Of a stretch of DNA of 64,000 bases, positions 13,382 through 24,814 are shown piece by piece. This DNA is from Daphnia carinata (Eukaryota > Arthropoda > Branchiopoda > Diplostraca > Daphniidae). Made by a program: the position numbers and the translations under genes. Each line of letters starts with the position of its first letter. Within the stretch, counting starts at the first letter, position 1. The notes under the pieces are model-generated. The model ran no database searches. It was not told the DNA's origin and worked only from the letters and a program-made list of their open reading frames with translations. The stretch spans positions 5,924,501 through 5,988,500 of the forward strand of contig NC_081331.1 of assembly GCF_022539665.2 (NCBI RefSeq), in the 5' to 3' direction.

Positions 13382-16107
13382 CTAAACGTCGTCAAAGAAA
13401 TTCCGTGGCGGCGCTGGTCCGCTGCGTGTATAACTAGAACGATAATCGGTAGATCCTGTCAGTGAAGTCGCCGGGGTGGAACCGATATCGTCACCAATTC
13501 TCCGACTGGCTTGCATAAAAAGCTGATCGTATCGGTCATCTTCGTTGCTCATGTTGTCGGATGTGGAGCCAAACAATTCAGAGCGCGACGATTCCCTCTT
13601 CACTAGTAAACCTGTGTTCATACATTCAACGTGAAGCCGTTCTACCGTGTAAATCATCACGTCAGATGGCGTTCTATTGTTTACCTCCAGTTTCGCGATT
13701 GCGTTCGGTCCGACCAAAGTTGTTGACGTCGACATTCCGACGTCGAGATTCACTATCCTCGGCTCTCTGACGTCTCCGTTTTTCTAACGAAATTGACAAA
13801 TATATTATGAAAATGACGGCCTAGAATTTTTGGTTACTGTCATTCATTAAGCTTACCCCGTTTGATAAGCTCTCGGCCTTCTTCGGCCAAATCGGCTGTA
13901 ATATCATCTTCATCATCAACAAACTGCTGGAATCCGATGAAGGTAAGGAAGCGTGCGCCTAAGGAGAAGTAAGTGGCCAGACATAGCCCCAAAATGGCCA
14001 TAGGAAAATATATATTGAAACCGTCTGAAATGATGGGCAGCACGTCCATGTGCCCCATTATCTGTAGCGAAACGAACGCGAGCGTCAAGTTTACTTGAAC
14101 GAGAACAAAACTCCTTATTTTTAACGGGCTGGTTACCTGAGTGTAATAGGTCTCCATTAGCCGGGTTTTGATTATGTGACTATCCATGTGAATGAGGCCA
14201 AGGAAGTTTAAACACATGGGAGGAGTCAGTCGGCAAAGTAACATACCCGAGAAGATCAAGCTATATTCGTCCGTTTGATGGTGGGGTGCCAAGTAATACA
14301 AATTTAGTACGCGAATTTTCAACACAGTTGAATATGCGCATACGCAGAGGTAGGCAATGGTAGCAATCGAAACCAGCTGAAAGGTGAGAACAGACAGATG
14401 AGCGATTATTATCAGATTAAAGATTGTAATTATGAAAGGATGTCTTACTTCAATAGATAGGTAATCATAATATTCTTTCGCCAAATTAACAAAAATTGCG
14501 AAGATCGAAAGAACGGGACTTGCATTGAAAAATGTCAATTCGGACCATACCACTAACACTGACAAGAGGGCCAAAATCATAGCCAGCCCTTGACACACAT
14601 ATCGCCTCAGCAAGCATTTCCAATACCACTCTGTTGCAATGAGAAAAGAGCAAAGATTATAGAATGTTGCACCTCATGGGGCAGATTAAGTAAGCTTGAA
14701 GTATGCTTTACCTAGTGTGGGACTGCGAATTCGTGCTAGCCATCTCGACCGAACTGGTTCAAAAGAAGGCTTAAAGTAATGTTCGTGACTGCCGATATTA
14801 CGATGGACGTCCTCGAGATCAAAGATTTTCTCCACCAAGTTATACCACTGGGTCTCCGTTCTGTGTTGCCGCTGCAATGCGCGAATGACCTGCAAAATTT
14901 ATTTGATGCTTTAAATTGAATGGGGACACTTCGTGCGGCTTTTTACCTGTCTATGAAGACGAACAAGAGATTTCTCATTCAGATCGCTATCGTTCATTTG
15001 ATTACTATTGACAGCCTTGCGTTTCATGCGCTCTCGCCATTCCAGTGGCAGCTTGTCAGAAATAGTCTCGGCATTCTTTCGTAAAGGATCACTAGGCGGG
15101 ATGCGAGTCAACGCGACTTGAAGTGCCTCTAAATAGTCTTCCAAGTTCTCTTCGGCCTCACTCTTTTCGGCGTTCAATTTGGCAGCTTTGAAATAAAGGC
15201 GGGACAACAAAGGTCCCGGTAAAGCACTGCGCCAAACAGAGCGGGGGATGTCCACAAGGCCATAGCCGAGCAACAAAACTAACCAAAATAGCCCCCAAGT
15301 ATTGCTTGCTGATGCTGCGATTGCCTTCAGCTTTGGCCTGCAGACGTTAGAATTGCGTTAAAATCTGGGATTTCAACAACTTCGACGAAAATGCTTACCA
15401 ATCAAACTCAAAATCAGGCTTAGCAGCTAAATAGATTAGGAGTATGGTGGCAATTACGAGGTAACTACCATAGTATATTGCGTTATCTATCAAAGCTGAT
15501 TTTAGCTTTCCTTTCACAGTGAAATCTCCAGCTTTAGTGTATGACTGCATGAGTGGTAGCACAAACCTTGATTTACCAAAAAAAGAAGGGGGGAAAAAGA
15601 GGGTGATTTTACCATTGGATTATTGCATGTGTAGTGATTAATAAAGGTTATACCAAGTTAGGAATTGTGAGGTCCAATATAGTACTCTCCATAACTGGGG
15701 CAGAACATTCTCTGGTACGTAACTCCAAGGAAGCTTGCAAACTGAAGTTTCATTAGATGGAATAATATGGGGAACTACTGTTGTGCTTAGATTTGCTGTT
15801 TCATTGGACCTTGGCCCTTCTGTGTACCAAGTATGCTCCTGGACACACTGTCTGTAGGCTGTCTAGAAACCCGTAGAAATAAACTTTTCATTATTTGCCC
15901 AACGTCTAATACAATTTTGGTTGCAGGACTTACCGATGTTACATCCAAAGGTAAAATAAATATAATAAGGAATGAGAAGTACCATGCTACTAACACAGAA
16001 AGAGTGACTATGATGTGGTGTCTAAACCAGTCTCCATAACGATACAAAATAGATGCTGCGACAATAAATGTGCAGGTAATTTCTGTGACAAGAGGTCCAA
16101 CAGTCAT
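13382..16107 (-). CDS. LMBRD2: LMBR1 domain-containing protein 2
   Basis: A nine-helix LMBR1-family membrane protein; the human protein is implicated in beta2-adrenergic receptor signalling. Ten exons join in phase: 15934-16107, 15654-15862, 15399-15566, 14947-15337, 14712-14889, 14449-14630, 14137-14376, 13857-14061, 13685-13783 and 13382-13611, giving 691 aa (human 695). Recognisable blocks are HRYGD-like YRYGDW and FILPLDVTS in exon 1, YWTSQFLTW in exon 2, [10 protein letters not shown] and YFKAAKL in exon 4, [18 protein letters not shown] and [19 protein letters not shown] in exon 7, and GFQQF plus [10 protein letters not shown] in exon 8. The C-terminus PPRNFFDDV resembles the human end. 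The ATG at 16107 begins in the context AAAATG, 12 nt after the BBIP1 stop codon, so the gene lacks room for its own promoter between the two frames. Confidence 0.96.
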
Positions 16108-16119
16108 TTTATGGAATGG

Positions 16120-16383
16120 CTATTCGTTCAGCAAATTTGTGTTCAGCAACTTTTCTTCTGCTTCCTTTTGTAACTTTTCTAATTTCTGAACTGTAAATGT
16201 CTTCAGTGGAAGAAGTTGGGGTTTGCAAAAGACCCAATTCGGTTTTGATTCTTCGTCCGGACGTCGATGACTGATTCTTCCTCTCACCGATTGTAATAAA
16301 GTTTCCAATGTTTCTGTTGGTTTGCTGACGTGATCACTTAAGGACGAAGCAGATCTGTCAGTTGTCGAGTTTGATTCCTCCAT
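16120..16383 (-). CDS. BBIP1: BBSome-interacting protein 1 (BBIP1/BBS18)
   Basis: A single uninterrupted frame of 87 codons plus TAG, starting at the ATG at 16381-16383. The C-terminal half matches the conserved core of the small BBSome subunit BBIP10: VFCKPQLLPLKTFTVQKLEK here against [20 protein letters not shown] in the human protein (from memory), followed by a helical KEAEEKL tail. The length fits (human 92 aa). The subunit is needed for BBSome assembly and ciliary transport. The N-terminal half is Ser/Thr-rich and not conserved. The frame sits directly upstream of LMBRD2 in the same direction and the same reading frame, with only 12 nt between stop and next ATG. A single transcript carrying both is therefore likely. 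The assignment rests on one conserved block of about 30 residues. Confidence 0.85.
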   Translation of the reverse strand: MEESNSTTDRSASSLSDHVSKPTETLETLLQSVRGRISHRRPDEESKPNWVFCKPQLLPLKTFTVQKLEKLQKEAEEKLLNTNLLNE

Positions 16384-16496
16384 CAGACAGGCATCCAGGA
16401 AACTTCATAAAAACACGAATCTTTTAACTGCTGTAACAGCGTCGCGTGCAATCTCACCACTCTATTAGTGCGACACGTCAATAACAGCTGACTGCA

Positions 16497-16504
16497 TGAC
16501 GTCA
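16497..16504. promoter_or_regulatory. Palindromic CRE (TGACGTCA) upstream of BBIP1-LMBRD2
   Basis: An exact TGACGTCA palindrome lies 114 bp upstream of the BBIP1 ATG, in the presumed shared promoter. CREB/ATF factors bind this site in many animals. Its use here is inferred from position only. Confidence 0.4.
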
Positions 16505-17969
16505 CGAAAACAAATGCAAAGCTTGTTCAGGCCTTGGACGTTTGCTATTTTGTTAAAAGAAGGCATCATCACTTCATCTGTGGTAGGCAGAAATATAACA
16601 AGGTCATACGTATGAAGTTTAAACGTTTATGTGGAAGCTTCTGCTACGCATCTCCATATGGTGTAGCTTTACCTTTTCAATACGCATGACGAGAAAATAA
16701 ATTCAGGACTATGTACCCATTTCGGAACCCCATGATTCTCTGCCCTTCCAAAATACTGCAGAATTTCTTATGACGAAAATAGCCACCAGTACTAAGAAGA
16801 ATTCCATTAGATGATCTTTATTGAGTCATAAATAAACTCAACAGAAACTACACTAACAAATATTTACCGGCATCTGCTGTAACATTTGAATCGAGCGCAA
16901 GTTGATGCATTACAAAATTATAGCATGTCAAGCAAACGCAAAATGCCAGTCCCAGATTATTTTTGAATCTTAAAATACCAACACAGTTGGCCTGATTCCA
17001 CAGAAAGGTGTTTTCAGAATGTCGTTTGCTTAATTATTGTAAAATAAACTTTTCTCCAAAGCTGAAACTACTACTGTAGTCATTATTTCCTTCGTGACGA
17101 ACAAGATTACATTTGACAATACAATAATGTCAGTCATTCCCAGTGACAGCATATGTTTTTTAACTAATTCTAATAGCACGTTCCACTTGGCTCTGGCTCA
17201 ACCATCAAGTTTGGATCCCCGTGTTTGTTGGAACGAAAACAGAATTTTCTAATTTCTGCGTCTACTAGCTATTCCATGTTTCTTAGATGACATTTTTCGT
17301 AATGAATGTCCTATCAGTAATGTCTACATTGTTTTTTTCGTCTGCTAATAACCCTCCGAGTGTGTTTTTCTTTTCCATCTTACCTAGAATAAAGATATTC
17401 CATTTTGTACCGTGCTGATTTAACTACAGAAAATAAATAAAAACATAAAAATCTTCGTAGTAAACACGTTTTTTTATTATGTGCTGTTAAGTGTCGATGG
17501 TAATTACTTATTTAGTGAGACAGTTAATATTCGCCAATATAACAGCAGAACAACAAGGAAAGTGGCGAGTTAGGGAAGGCATTTGCTTTAGAGGAAAACA
17601 TTTCAAGGAACTTCAATTCACTGGAGGATTTTATACAAACATGTATCACACACTTTCTTCCGTCGAATTGGATTTGTACCGCAAGTTCGGCACACTTTTT
17701 ATAACTCGTTGATCGCTTCCTTGTAACGGCTATGAGTCCGTGTATGCGTAAATAACAACAATACGTCTATGCCTCGAGGTTTATAGCCTAGTGGCCTACT
17801 GTAAAATCACAGCACCTCATCAATACCATGTGCTAAAATTGCCAAATTGAATGAATACGATGCTAGTGTGTTGTGGGGAGTTTTGTAAAATATCGGTTCT
17901 CGAAGACAGTTAAAAAGAAACATTATAACGTAACGTACCGTCGCCTAGTGAATCATGGTGTAAATCATA
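16505..17969. other. Intergenic, AT-rich
   Basis: No supported gene. A 73-codon frame at 17491-17712 (+) has no recognisable domain, and I did not accept it. Confidence 0.4.
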
Positions 17970-18048
17970 ATGGCAAATTCTGTGTTTTCAATAAAACGAA
18001 CAGCATTAGTGCTACTGTTATTTGACACGTTTATACAGGGCAATTTCG
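17970..18048 (+). CDS. Orphan first coding exon with signal peptide
   Basis: ATG at 17970 opens 26 codons that read as a classic secretory signal: a basic n-region (IKR), a hydrophobic core (ALVLLLF), then a polar end. It ends at a perfect donor, G|GTAAGC, at 18048/18049, and an in-frame stop lies just upstream of the ATG. I found no downstream plus-strand exon to which it clearly joins before COA6, so the rest of the gene may be divergent, lost, or at a distance. It could also be a chance match. Confidence 0.35.
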
Positions 18049-19411
18049 GTAAGCATGTTTTAGGTCTTTTGCGTGTGTGTTTTCATTTTTTACGATGTTT
18101 TCTAGTTTATGTAAGGGTCGTGACCGTTTGGCGATAAACTCGTTGACGTGGAACCGTCAGAGAATTTTTTGAAGCTACTGGTCCACAGGCGGTTTGGAGC
18201 CTGAATAATAAACCACAAATAAACAAACAATATTGTTCATTCCAAAGGTAAGAATTTTGAAACAACACACAAATCACCATTTATTATTGTTAATCATGTG
18301 TGATAAAATGTGCAAACACGAGTCCGGAAAAGAAATCGTTGGGCCCAAACAATTTCTGCCAGCAGAAGGCTGTCCTTTTGGCTTTGATTTAGTTTAACAT
18401 GGAATTTATAATATGATAACTGTTACCTTATCTCGGTAAATGTCTTGACGCAAGTCTAACGCTACAAGTTGACGCTGTTTGCCGATGACCAGCCATGCGG
18501 TACTCGTCTTTGACTACGCTGGTTGCATGCCTCAGACAATGTTATGTCATCAGCAAACAAAAGTAGTTTACAGGGCAGAGTGACGAAAAGTCGTTTATCC
18601 TGCATGATTGCTGGCGTATTGCTGTGCGAAATACTTCATTCTTTTTCTCGCTTTACTGCTGCTCTGCGTGTGCGCAACCATAACATCCTTGGAAGGATGT
18701 TACTAATCTCTGACGCGTTCTGAACGCTCACTGTCATTTAACGACTCGCATCTGTTATGGCGGTCTAGGATTTGTCTATTTTCAAGGTCAAAATCGAGCT
18801 AAACTTGAAACTGGAGAAGGGCACTTCACCCGGTAATGATGGTCGGACGTAAATCTCAGCAAACCATGCTTCAATAATTCATCGTCGGACCGCTTCTCCA
18901 TCTACCGAAATAAGTCCGCTTGGGTGGCCGCAAATCCAAGCCATCAACGTGTCGCTCAACCCATCGGATATCTACTCGCAGACGAATAAACCAGGATCTA
19001 TGGTAAAACTCCTCCAAAATTAGCCCAAGTCCACGGAATCTTGTTCTGGAAATAATTATCAGATAGCTGGTTGTGTGCCAGTGTAGTATGCGCTTTTCTG
19101 CGAGGCCTATAAATAACATCTAGGTTGAATGGCATAACTCCTTGACGTAACGCGCCCCGCTTCTTGTCCCTGCTTATCTTGCGTTTAATTATGCCTTTTG
19201 TTATCTGTGATGGCAATGACCGTGTCATGTTTCGCGTGAATGGCGATTCGGCAAGTTAGTGGAAGACCGTGACGATGCCACCGGGGATGAGATGTGGCAA
19301 CCAACAAATATTATCAATTTATTTCTTCGCCACTGATTATGGTAGTTAATTAGCAAGAGCCAATAAAGGAAAAATTTGCAACTACGGACACAATAAAAAT
19401 CATGATCATAA
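18049..19411. other. Intergenic or intronic stretch
   Basis: No supported coding exon. It may contain the first intron of the orphan signal-peptide gene on the plus strand. The COA6 3' UTR occupies the right end. Confidence 0.35.
19318..19323 (-). terminator. Polyadenylation signal for COA6 (AATAAA on minus strand)
   Basis: TTTATT on the plus strand reads AATAAA on the minus strand, 89 bp after the COA6 stop at 19412. Confidence 0.5.
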
Positions 19412-20705
19412 TCAAGATTTACTATATTTTTTCTCATCTAGTGGTTCATACCCATCGTTCTGAATACGCTCCTTGAACTTTAAATAATCCCGTTTCCGGT
19501 CAAAGTGTTTGACCTGTAAAACAAAGCAAAATAGGGCGGGTTAAAACAAGAATAGACAATTCAGGCGACTTGCCATTACAACTATAAATACAGGACACAA
19601 TCATAGAGGTAATGAACTGAGGAATCTGCTCCGTCCAAAAATACATTGAACCACCGAGTTTGAAACGAAACAGGTATTTGCTTTTCTTTTTTGTTCACCG
19701 ATCGTCATCCTCGTCTTCTACGATTCAAGTCCCTTCAATTTGCCGTCCGAATACGTTAGGAAAAGCGCAGTCTATTTTTGAAATCTATTTCTAGAAATCT
19801 TTCAAGACTTTAATCTGCATTTATTGTCAACGACAGCTGCATTCGCAAATCTTTGGTCCGAAAAAAGATTTACAAACAGAGAATCAAGGAGGAAACTGAG
19901 AAATCTATTTTCTCATTTCGGTCAAACATTGGCGCTATCTGCGTTCTAAAAAGAAGGGGGCGGGCGGAAGGAGAAGGGTCGGTAGGAACTGAAGCAATTC
20001 TAAATTTAAAGCCGGATACAAACCAACGTCATCACCTTCATCAAGCGGTTTGTTCCTACGCAGCGGGGCACCCCTCTATTTAGAAACTGCTTTTCGCGGA
20101 ACTTGAAATAGTTTGTCAATCTACAATTGGCAACTGGGCGTAAAATGGACCATGACGGGCGACGCAAACAATGCCCAACTGGTCCCTAGCTTTCAATCAA
20201 AGGCACCGGTGTCTGTCGTCTTCTTTATTATTATTCATTTTGCTTATGCTGGCACTTTGTACCAGAGCGGCTGCTCTCCGTCTCACGGTGTGTTGACGGT
20301 CTGCAATTTCGATGGGTATTTTTTTTTTCTTTTTTTTTTTTTTTTGCCTGGCTCGCCGAAAAATTGTCTATATTTTTGTCTTCCAAACAGATTTGCAGCT
20401 TTACAGAGTTAAGAGCTATTGTCTGTCGCTATCCTATTCCTGGCACAAGGAGGGGCAAATCTGTCACCGTAATTCTTTCATCTACAGCTATTTTGGCTCT
20501 CTATTTTCGAGCTAAGATTTAAACAGGCTTGCACACCGTAGATCAAGAAAATTTTACTTACCCATTGACTCGGACAGGTAGTTTCGTAGGCGGCCCTTAC
20601 TTCCATGCACTTTTCCATTTGATCGCCGCTCTTATCCAAGCACTCCCAGTAGCGATCACGGGAATCCCAGCATTTTTGGCGTTTTTCTTTGTCCGGGAAT
20701 GACAT
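19412..20705 (-). CDS. COA6: Cytochrome c oxidase assembly factor 6
   Basis: A small mitochondrial intermembrane-space CHCH protein that helps deliver copper to the CuA site of COX2. Two exons, 20562-20705 and 19412-19513, join in phase 0 to give 81 aa (human short form 79). The four-cysteine pattern is C12-x9-C22 and C33-x10-C44, the CX9C/CX10C signature of this family, with the conserved start KEKRQKCWDSRDRYWECLD. The second exon carries VKHFDRKRDYLKFKERI and then a short acidic/basic tail. The intron is 1,048 bp. No N-terminal presequence is visible, as expected for a protein imported by the oxidative MIA40 route. Confidence 0.96.
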
Positions 20706-22834
20706 TATGTTGCTCTCGAAGTACAGGTGATTACGCAGATTAGCCGGAATTATTTATCGCCGTCAATTAGAGTCTCAAATTTGCAGCGGCGTAAATCGTT
20801 TCTGTTAAGTTCAATGAAACCAGCAAACTATGATTAACTTGCTCAGGAAAGCCAAAAAGAAAGCACTTGCGAAACTAGTGCTCTGATTGAAAAGAATGGT
20901 CTAAATCACACAAATAACTACAAAAGTTAGAGTATGCTAGGTATCTAATCAGACGGTAGAACTGAGTGACCGAATGGTTTAGAGACCTGAAGCCAACTGA
21001 AGCTCACTGCCTTAGCAGCCTGCATATATACTACGGATACACAAAGTTGTTAACGTATTTCAACGAGCCCGCTCCTGCCATTATTGCCTTTTTCTCATTT
21101 TTCATGTCATAGATCCCGTCCCAACCAACAGCTTATGAATGAAAAGAGTCGGAAATGTACACCTCCCATCTTTTCATTTTTCACCTTTCCCATTTGGCAC
21201 GGAAAGTGAATTTATTTCTGCTGTGGCAGCGACGTGCAGACTCTCCTGCGCAATATCTTTTAACAAAGCGTAGAAAATAGAAACGTCCATTTCCCCGCAA
21301 AATAATTGTCATGGAATGGCATAAGGTAGTGTGCTAAAGTAACTCAATTACAATTTGCTTTCTTTTTCTTTTGCAATGTTACTACAGTTACTACTACTTC
21401 ACGACACTTGATATGACTTCGCGCACGCAATTCGGATGAATGTAGATGTCACGTTTCCTTATCGAATCGCTCGCCATGAACGAGATATTCGTGGTAAAGT
21501 ATTTGGCAATGAAAGCACACAAAAAACTTGTAAGATAGTGTTGACTGATTCCCCAAATACGAATGCAGACGCGGTTCCTTAAGACCAAGTGAAACACTAA
21601 TAAGAATTCAGCTGGAATTTGCTTTTTAATACAGCTACATACTGCTCGCTATATTTTCTTGCAAGCTGTGTTTTAAAAGCAAAATTTTTACACATATATA
21701 ATACGATAAAAATTGAACGCCTTAGCCGTTAGCCTTGTCATTCCCACAATATTTGAGTAAAAAGTTCCAATAATATTTTGTTAGATAATAGAAAAAAAAT
21801 CTTTTTGCCTTTGAAACATCAATGGTAATTATCATTATTATTCCTAACTGTACTTGCATTGCCAGATGATAACTGATGTTTCTTTATGTGAAAGGATCTT
21901 CCTACTTAAGAGTTAAGAAGAGAAAAATCTTAGAAAGTGAAATTGGATGTCATGTAAAAGTTTAGTTCAGAACTGTAGGTCAAAAACAAATCTTTCCTCA
22001 AACTATTCTGAAATTCATTAAGAATTGGAATCCATTTTACCCCAATCGCCTCAACTGCATTAGGATTAAGATAAGGCTAAGATTTACACAAATCAAAAAT
22101 AATTTGCACAATAAATAAAACGTGATCTATCCAAATATTGCAGTTACTTAACTTTCAATAAAGCTTTTTTTCTTACCAATTCAAAAGCATTGTTTTGAAA
22201 CATGAACAAAATTCAATCGTTTTTACAGTGGAATAACTTAAGTATTGTGCGAATTTCTCACCTGAGACTTTTCCTTGATGCTGCCAACCAAATTAATAGA
22301 TTTTCTGAATTACTATGTTTGAAATCAATGCTTTTAGAACAAACTTTGTGCTAGGAAGTTTAAAGAAGACCCATTCGACTTTCGGCAAACACAACTTATA
22401 ATGGTATCGTCTGCTGCAATTTAAATATACAGCCGTACAGCATTGACAAGCCGATTTTAATACACTTATGTTCTTGAATTTGGAAGAATGCTAATGTTCT
22501 ATTTGAATTCCTTATCATTTTCGATTGTTCATGGATCAGTGCCAGATACAAATGAAGCTGTTGGCCTGGTAACGAATCCTGATTACTTACATTTTCTGAC
22601 GCATGTATTGCGAAGCACAGTCGGACAGTCCTAATCGAAGGTCGCGACGTTTAAAGCCTTCAGACAAAGCGTAACCTTTCGACTGAAGGTGACGCATAAA
22701 ATTATATATTCCTTTTAAAAATTTAAAATCAGTTGAAAAAATTGCAGTTGAAAAAAATCTATCATAAATAGAGTCCTATAATTACCACAGCACTTATGAA
22801 AAATCAGTTATTATTACTTTCGATCAACTAGTAT
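20706..22834. other. Intergenic, AT-rich
   Basis: About 2.1 kb with no accepted frame on either strand. It contains the COA6 promoter on the left and the RNASEH2A 3' UTR on the right. Confidence 0.45.
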
Positions 22835-23892
22835 TCAAACAAGTTTAGTTGCTGGTTTCAGTCTGCGATCGGCAAAATATGGGTGTCTCCTTGGCGTATT
22901 CGTTTTACTTGAGTTCTGGAAGAATGTCTTAACCGACACTGCCTGATTTTCTTGCTCTTCTGTGTCTTCCCACTCTACAGGTACACCTTTGGATTTTAAC
23001 AGTTGATCAGAAGTTGACCAAGAAAATCTGACAAGTTGAGGGAAACCAAAAACTGGATCAATGTTTTGGGCCAGAAATTTTTTTGTGGTAGGATCTATTC
23101 ATCCAAATACAAATGTATGAGCAACTACATATTGAACAATTAATACTTCAAAGTTATTACCTCCTGGATAGCCACTTCCCCATTTTATGTCTTCAGTATT
23201 TTTTAAATCAACAAATGGAGACTCTCTGAACTGCCAACTAGACAAGGCTTTATCACGTGCCACTTTAGCACAAATACTTGCCGCACTGACAACTGGAAAG
23301 AGAGAATCAGCCTTTTTGGAAACAGTTATCTTGATATCTGGGAAAATAGCTGAGAGCTTGGCTTGGTATTTCTCAGGTGGACCAACAGTGTCAACAAAAA
23401 CAGAAGTGACATTTACTCCTAAACTTAGTGCTTTCCTGATGAGTCCAATTGCAGAATCATGAGAAACCTCATTTAGACTGTGCTTGAGCCTTTTGAACAT
23501 GCTATTGCATATTGAATTTGGAGATATTATTTCTACAACCCATCCTACAAAGTCTTTAAGTGAATCTAGTTTTTCAAAGAGTTTTTCACGTTGATCCTCT
23601 GAAAGTGTTTTGGAGTCAGCACACCCTATAGCTTTCAACTCCTCTGCTCGAGACTCTGGACAATATGTTATTCCATATACCATGGGACCTAAAATAATTT
23701 TTGATAAAGCCTCATGTTCATTATGTTAATAAGAGAAATATCATTGCTGTGAAAATTACCCAATACTGGTCCCCTCCCTGCTTCGTCAATTCCTAAAGCG
23801 CAGGCTTCGTTACGACAAACATCAGGTACTTTCGATACTATAGTAATATTGCGGTTATTACGTTCAGAAAATGAGCGTAAACCTTCCTCCAT
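22835..23892 (-). CDS. RNASEH2A: Ribonuclease H2 catalytic subunit A
   Basis: The nuclear enzyme that nicks RNA-DNA hybrids 5' of embedded ribonucleotides. Exons 23760-23892, 23161-23688 and 22835-23094 join with phases 1 and 1 to give 306 aa (human 299). The catalytic acids are present: the DE pair in [12 protein letters not shown] (D36/E37), Asp in VFVDTVG (about D144), and Asp in SICAKVARD. The GSGYP loop precedes the last intron, and [12 protein letters not shown] follows it. Near the C-terminus VKTFFQN corresponds to the ITSYFLN stretch of human RNASEH2A, which lies in a PIP-like region. The gene faces ASRGL1 head-to-head with 922 bp between the two start codons. Confidence 0.96.
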
Positions 23893-24814
23893 AATTCTCT
23901 TCCAATGCTGATACTTATCTTAGAGCAAATTTTGCCTTTCAAAGAAGAAATTTCGTTTGTTTGTTACAGAAAAAACTTGGCGGTAAAAATTATTCCGTCT
24001 GGTGTGCGCCGTTGCCAGCTGGCACTTACAATTGTTATTTTATAGATCCGATACCAGTCATAGAGGGGAGTTCTTTGTAGATTTTGGAGGAAAAGTAACG
24101 CTATATTGTTGAAAAAAAAATGGGAGCGCCAAATCTACAAACAAGCTAATACCAATCCTGTGGTTACCTATAACCGAAAGAACAATGCATGGTTTTTTAG
24201 GCTTCACCTGCCACAAAATGGCCGGGAGGCCAAAAATCCAGAAGCGAACCTTCAGACCACTTTAACCGTAACTTACAGGTAAAGCAAGCAGTTTGCCTAT
24301 AATAACATGATTTTGCAATTTTTTCTAACTTGACCAGTTTGATAAGATGCAACCATTTTAAAAAATATTTGCTTTACATCCCTATTGTAAGAGAGACAAA
24401 AGATCGACGACTGCTTCATCTGCCATCTCGGAGTAGAAATAAAAACTATACAGAAGGGAAGCAGGCGTGATGATACGGTATGACAGCAGAGCAACATTTG
24501 TAAAACCATAATCAGTTTCAGGCATTCAGCCCGTCTGCGCTAATCTTCTATTTAGAAATTAGCCGTTGTTGTTCTCTTTGCTGAAAAGGGATTTAAATTT
24601 TTTTTATCTGAAATTTGGGTGGACGAACTGTCAATAACTGTATCCAAAAGGTGGTTAACCCTTGTCTGTGATGTGCTATTTATGCGACTGTTGAGAGGGC
24701 GGAACTGTCAGTCTTTGAATGTAGTTTTGTTGCAGTCGCATCCCTCTGAAGACAGGTATTCCGATTTCTTGCCCCAAGGACGCATATTTTGCCAATTCAC
24801 TACGTGTTACAGAT
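23893..24814. promoter_or_regulatory. Shared upstream region of RNASEH2A and ASRGL1
   Basis: A 922-bp divergent intergenic interval. No TATA box or recognised element stands out. It must contain both 5' UTRs, and possibly a bidirectional promoter. Confidence 0.4.

Noticed and set aside
16105-16383. BBIP1 frame as an N-terminal part of LMBRD2
   Set aside because: A TAG separates them, LMBRD2 orthologues begin at the second ATG, and the upstream frame carries its own BBIP1 core motif.
17491-17712. 73-codon plus-strand frame upstream of the orphan signal exon
   Set aside because: No domain, no splice support, and composition close to chance.
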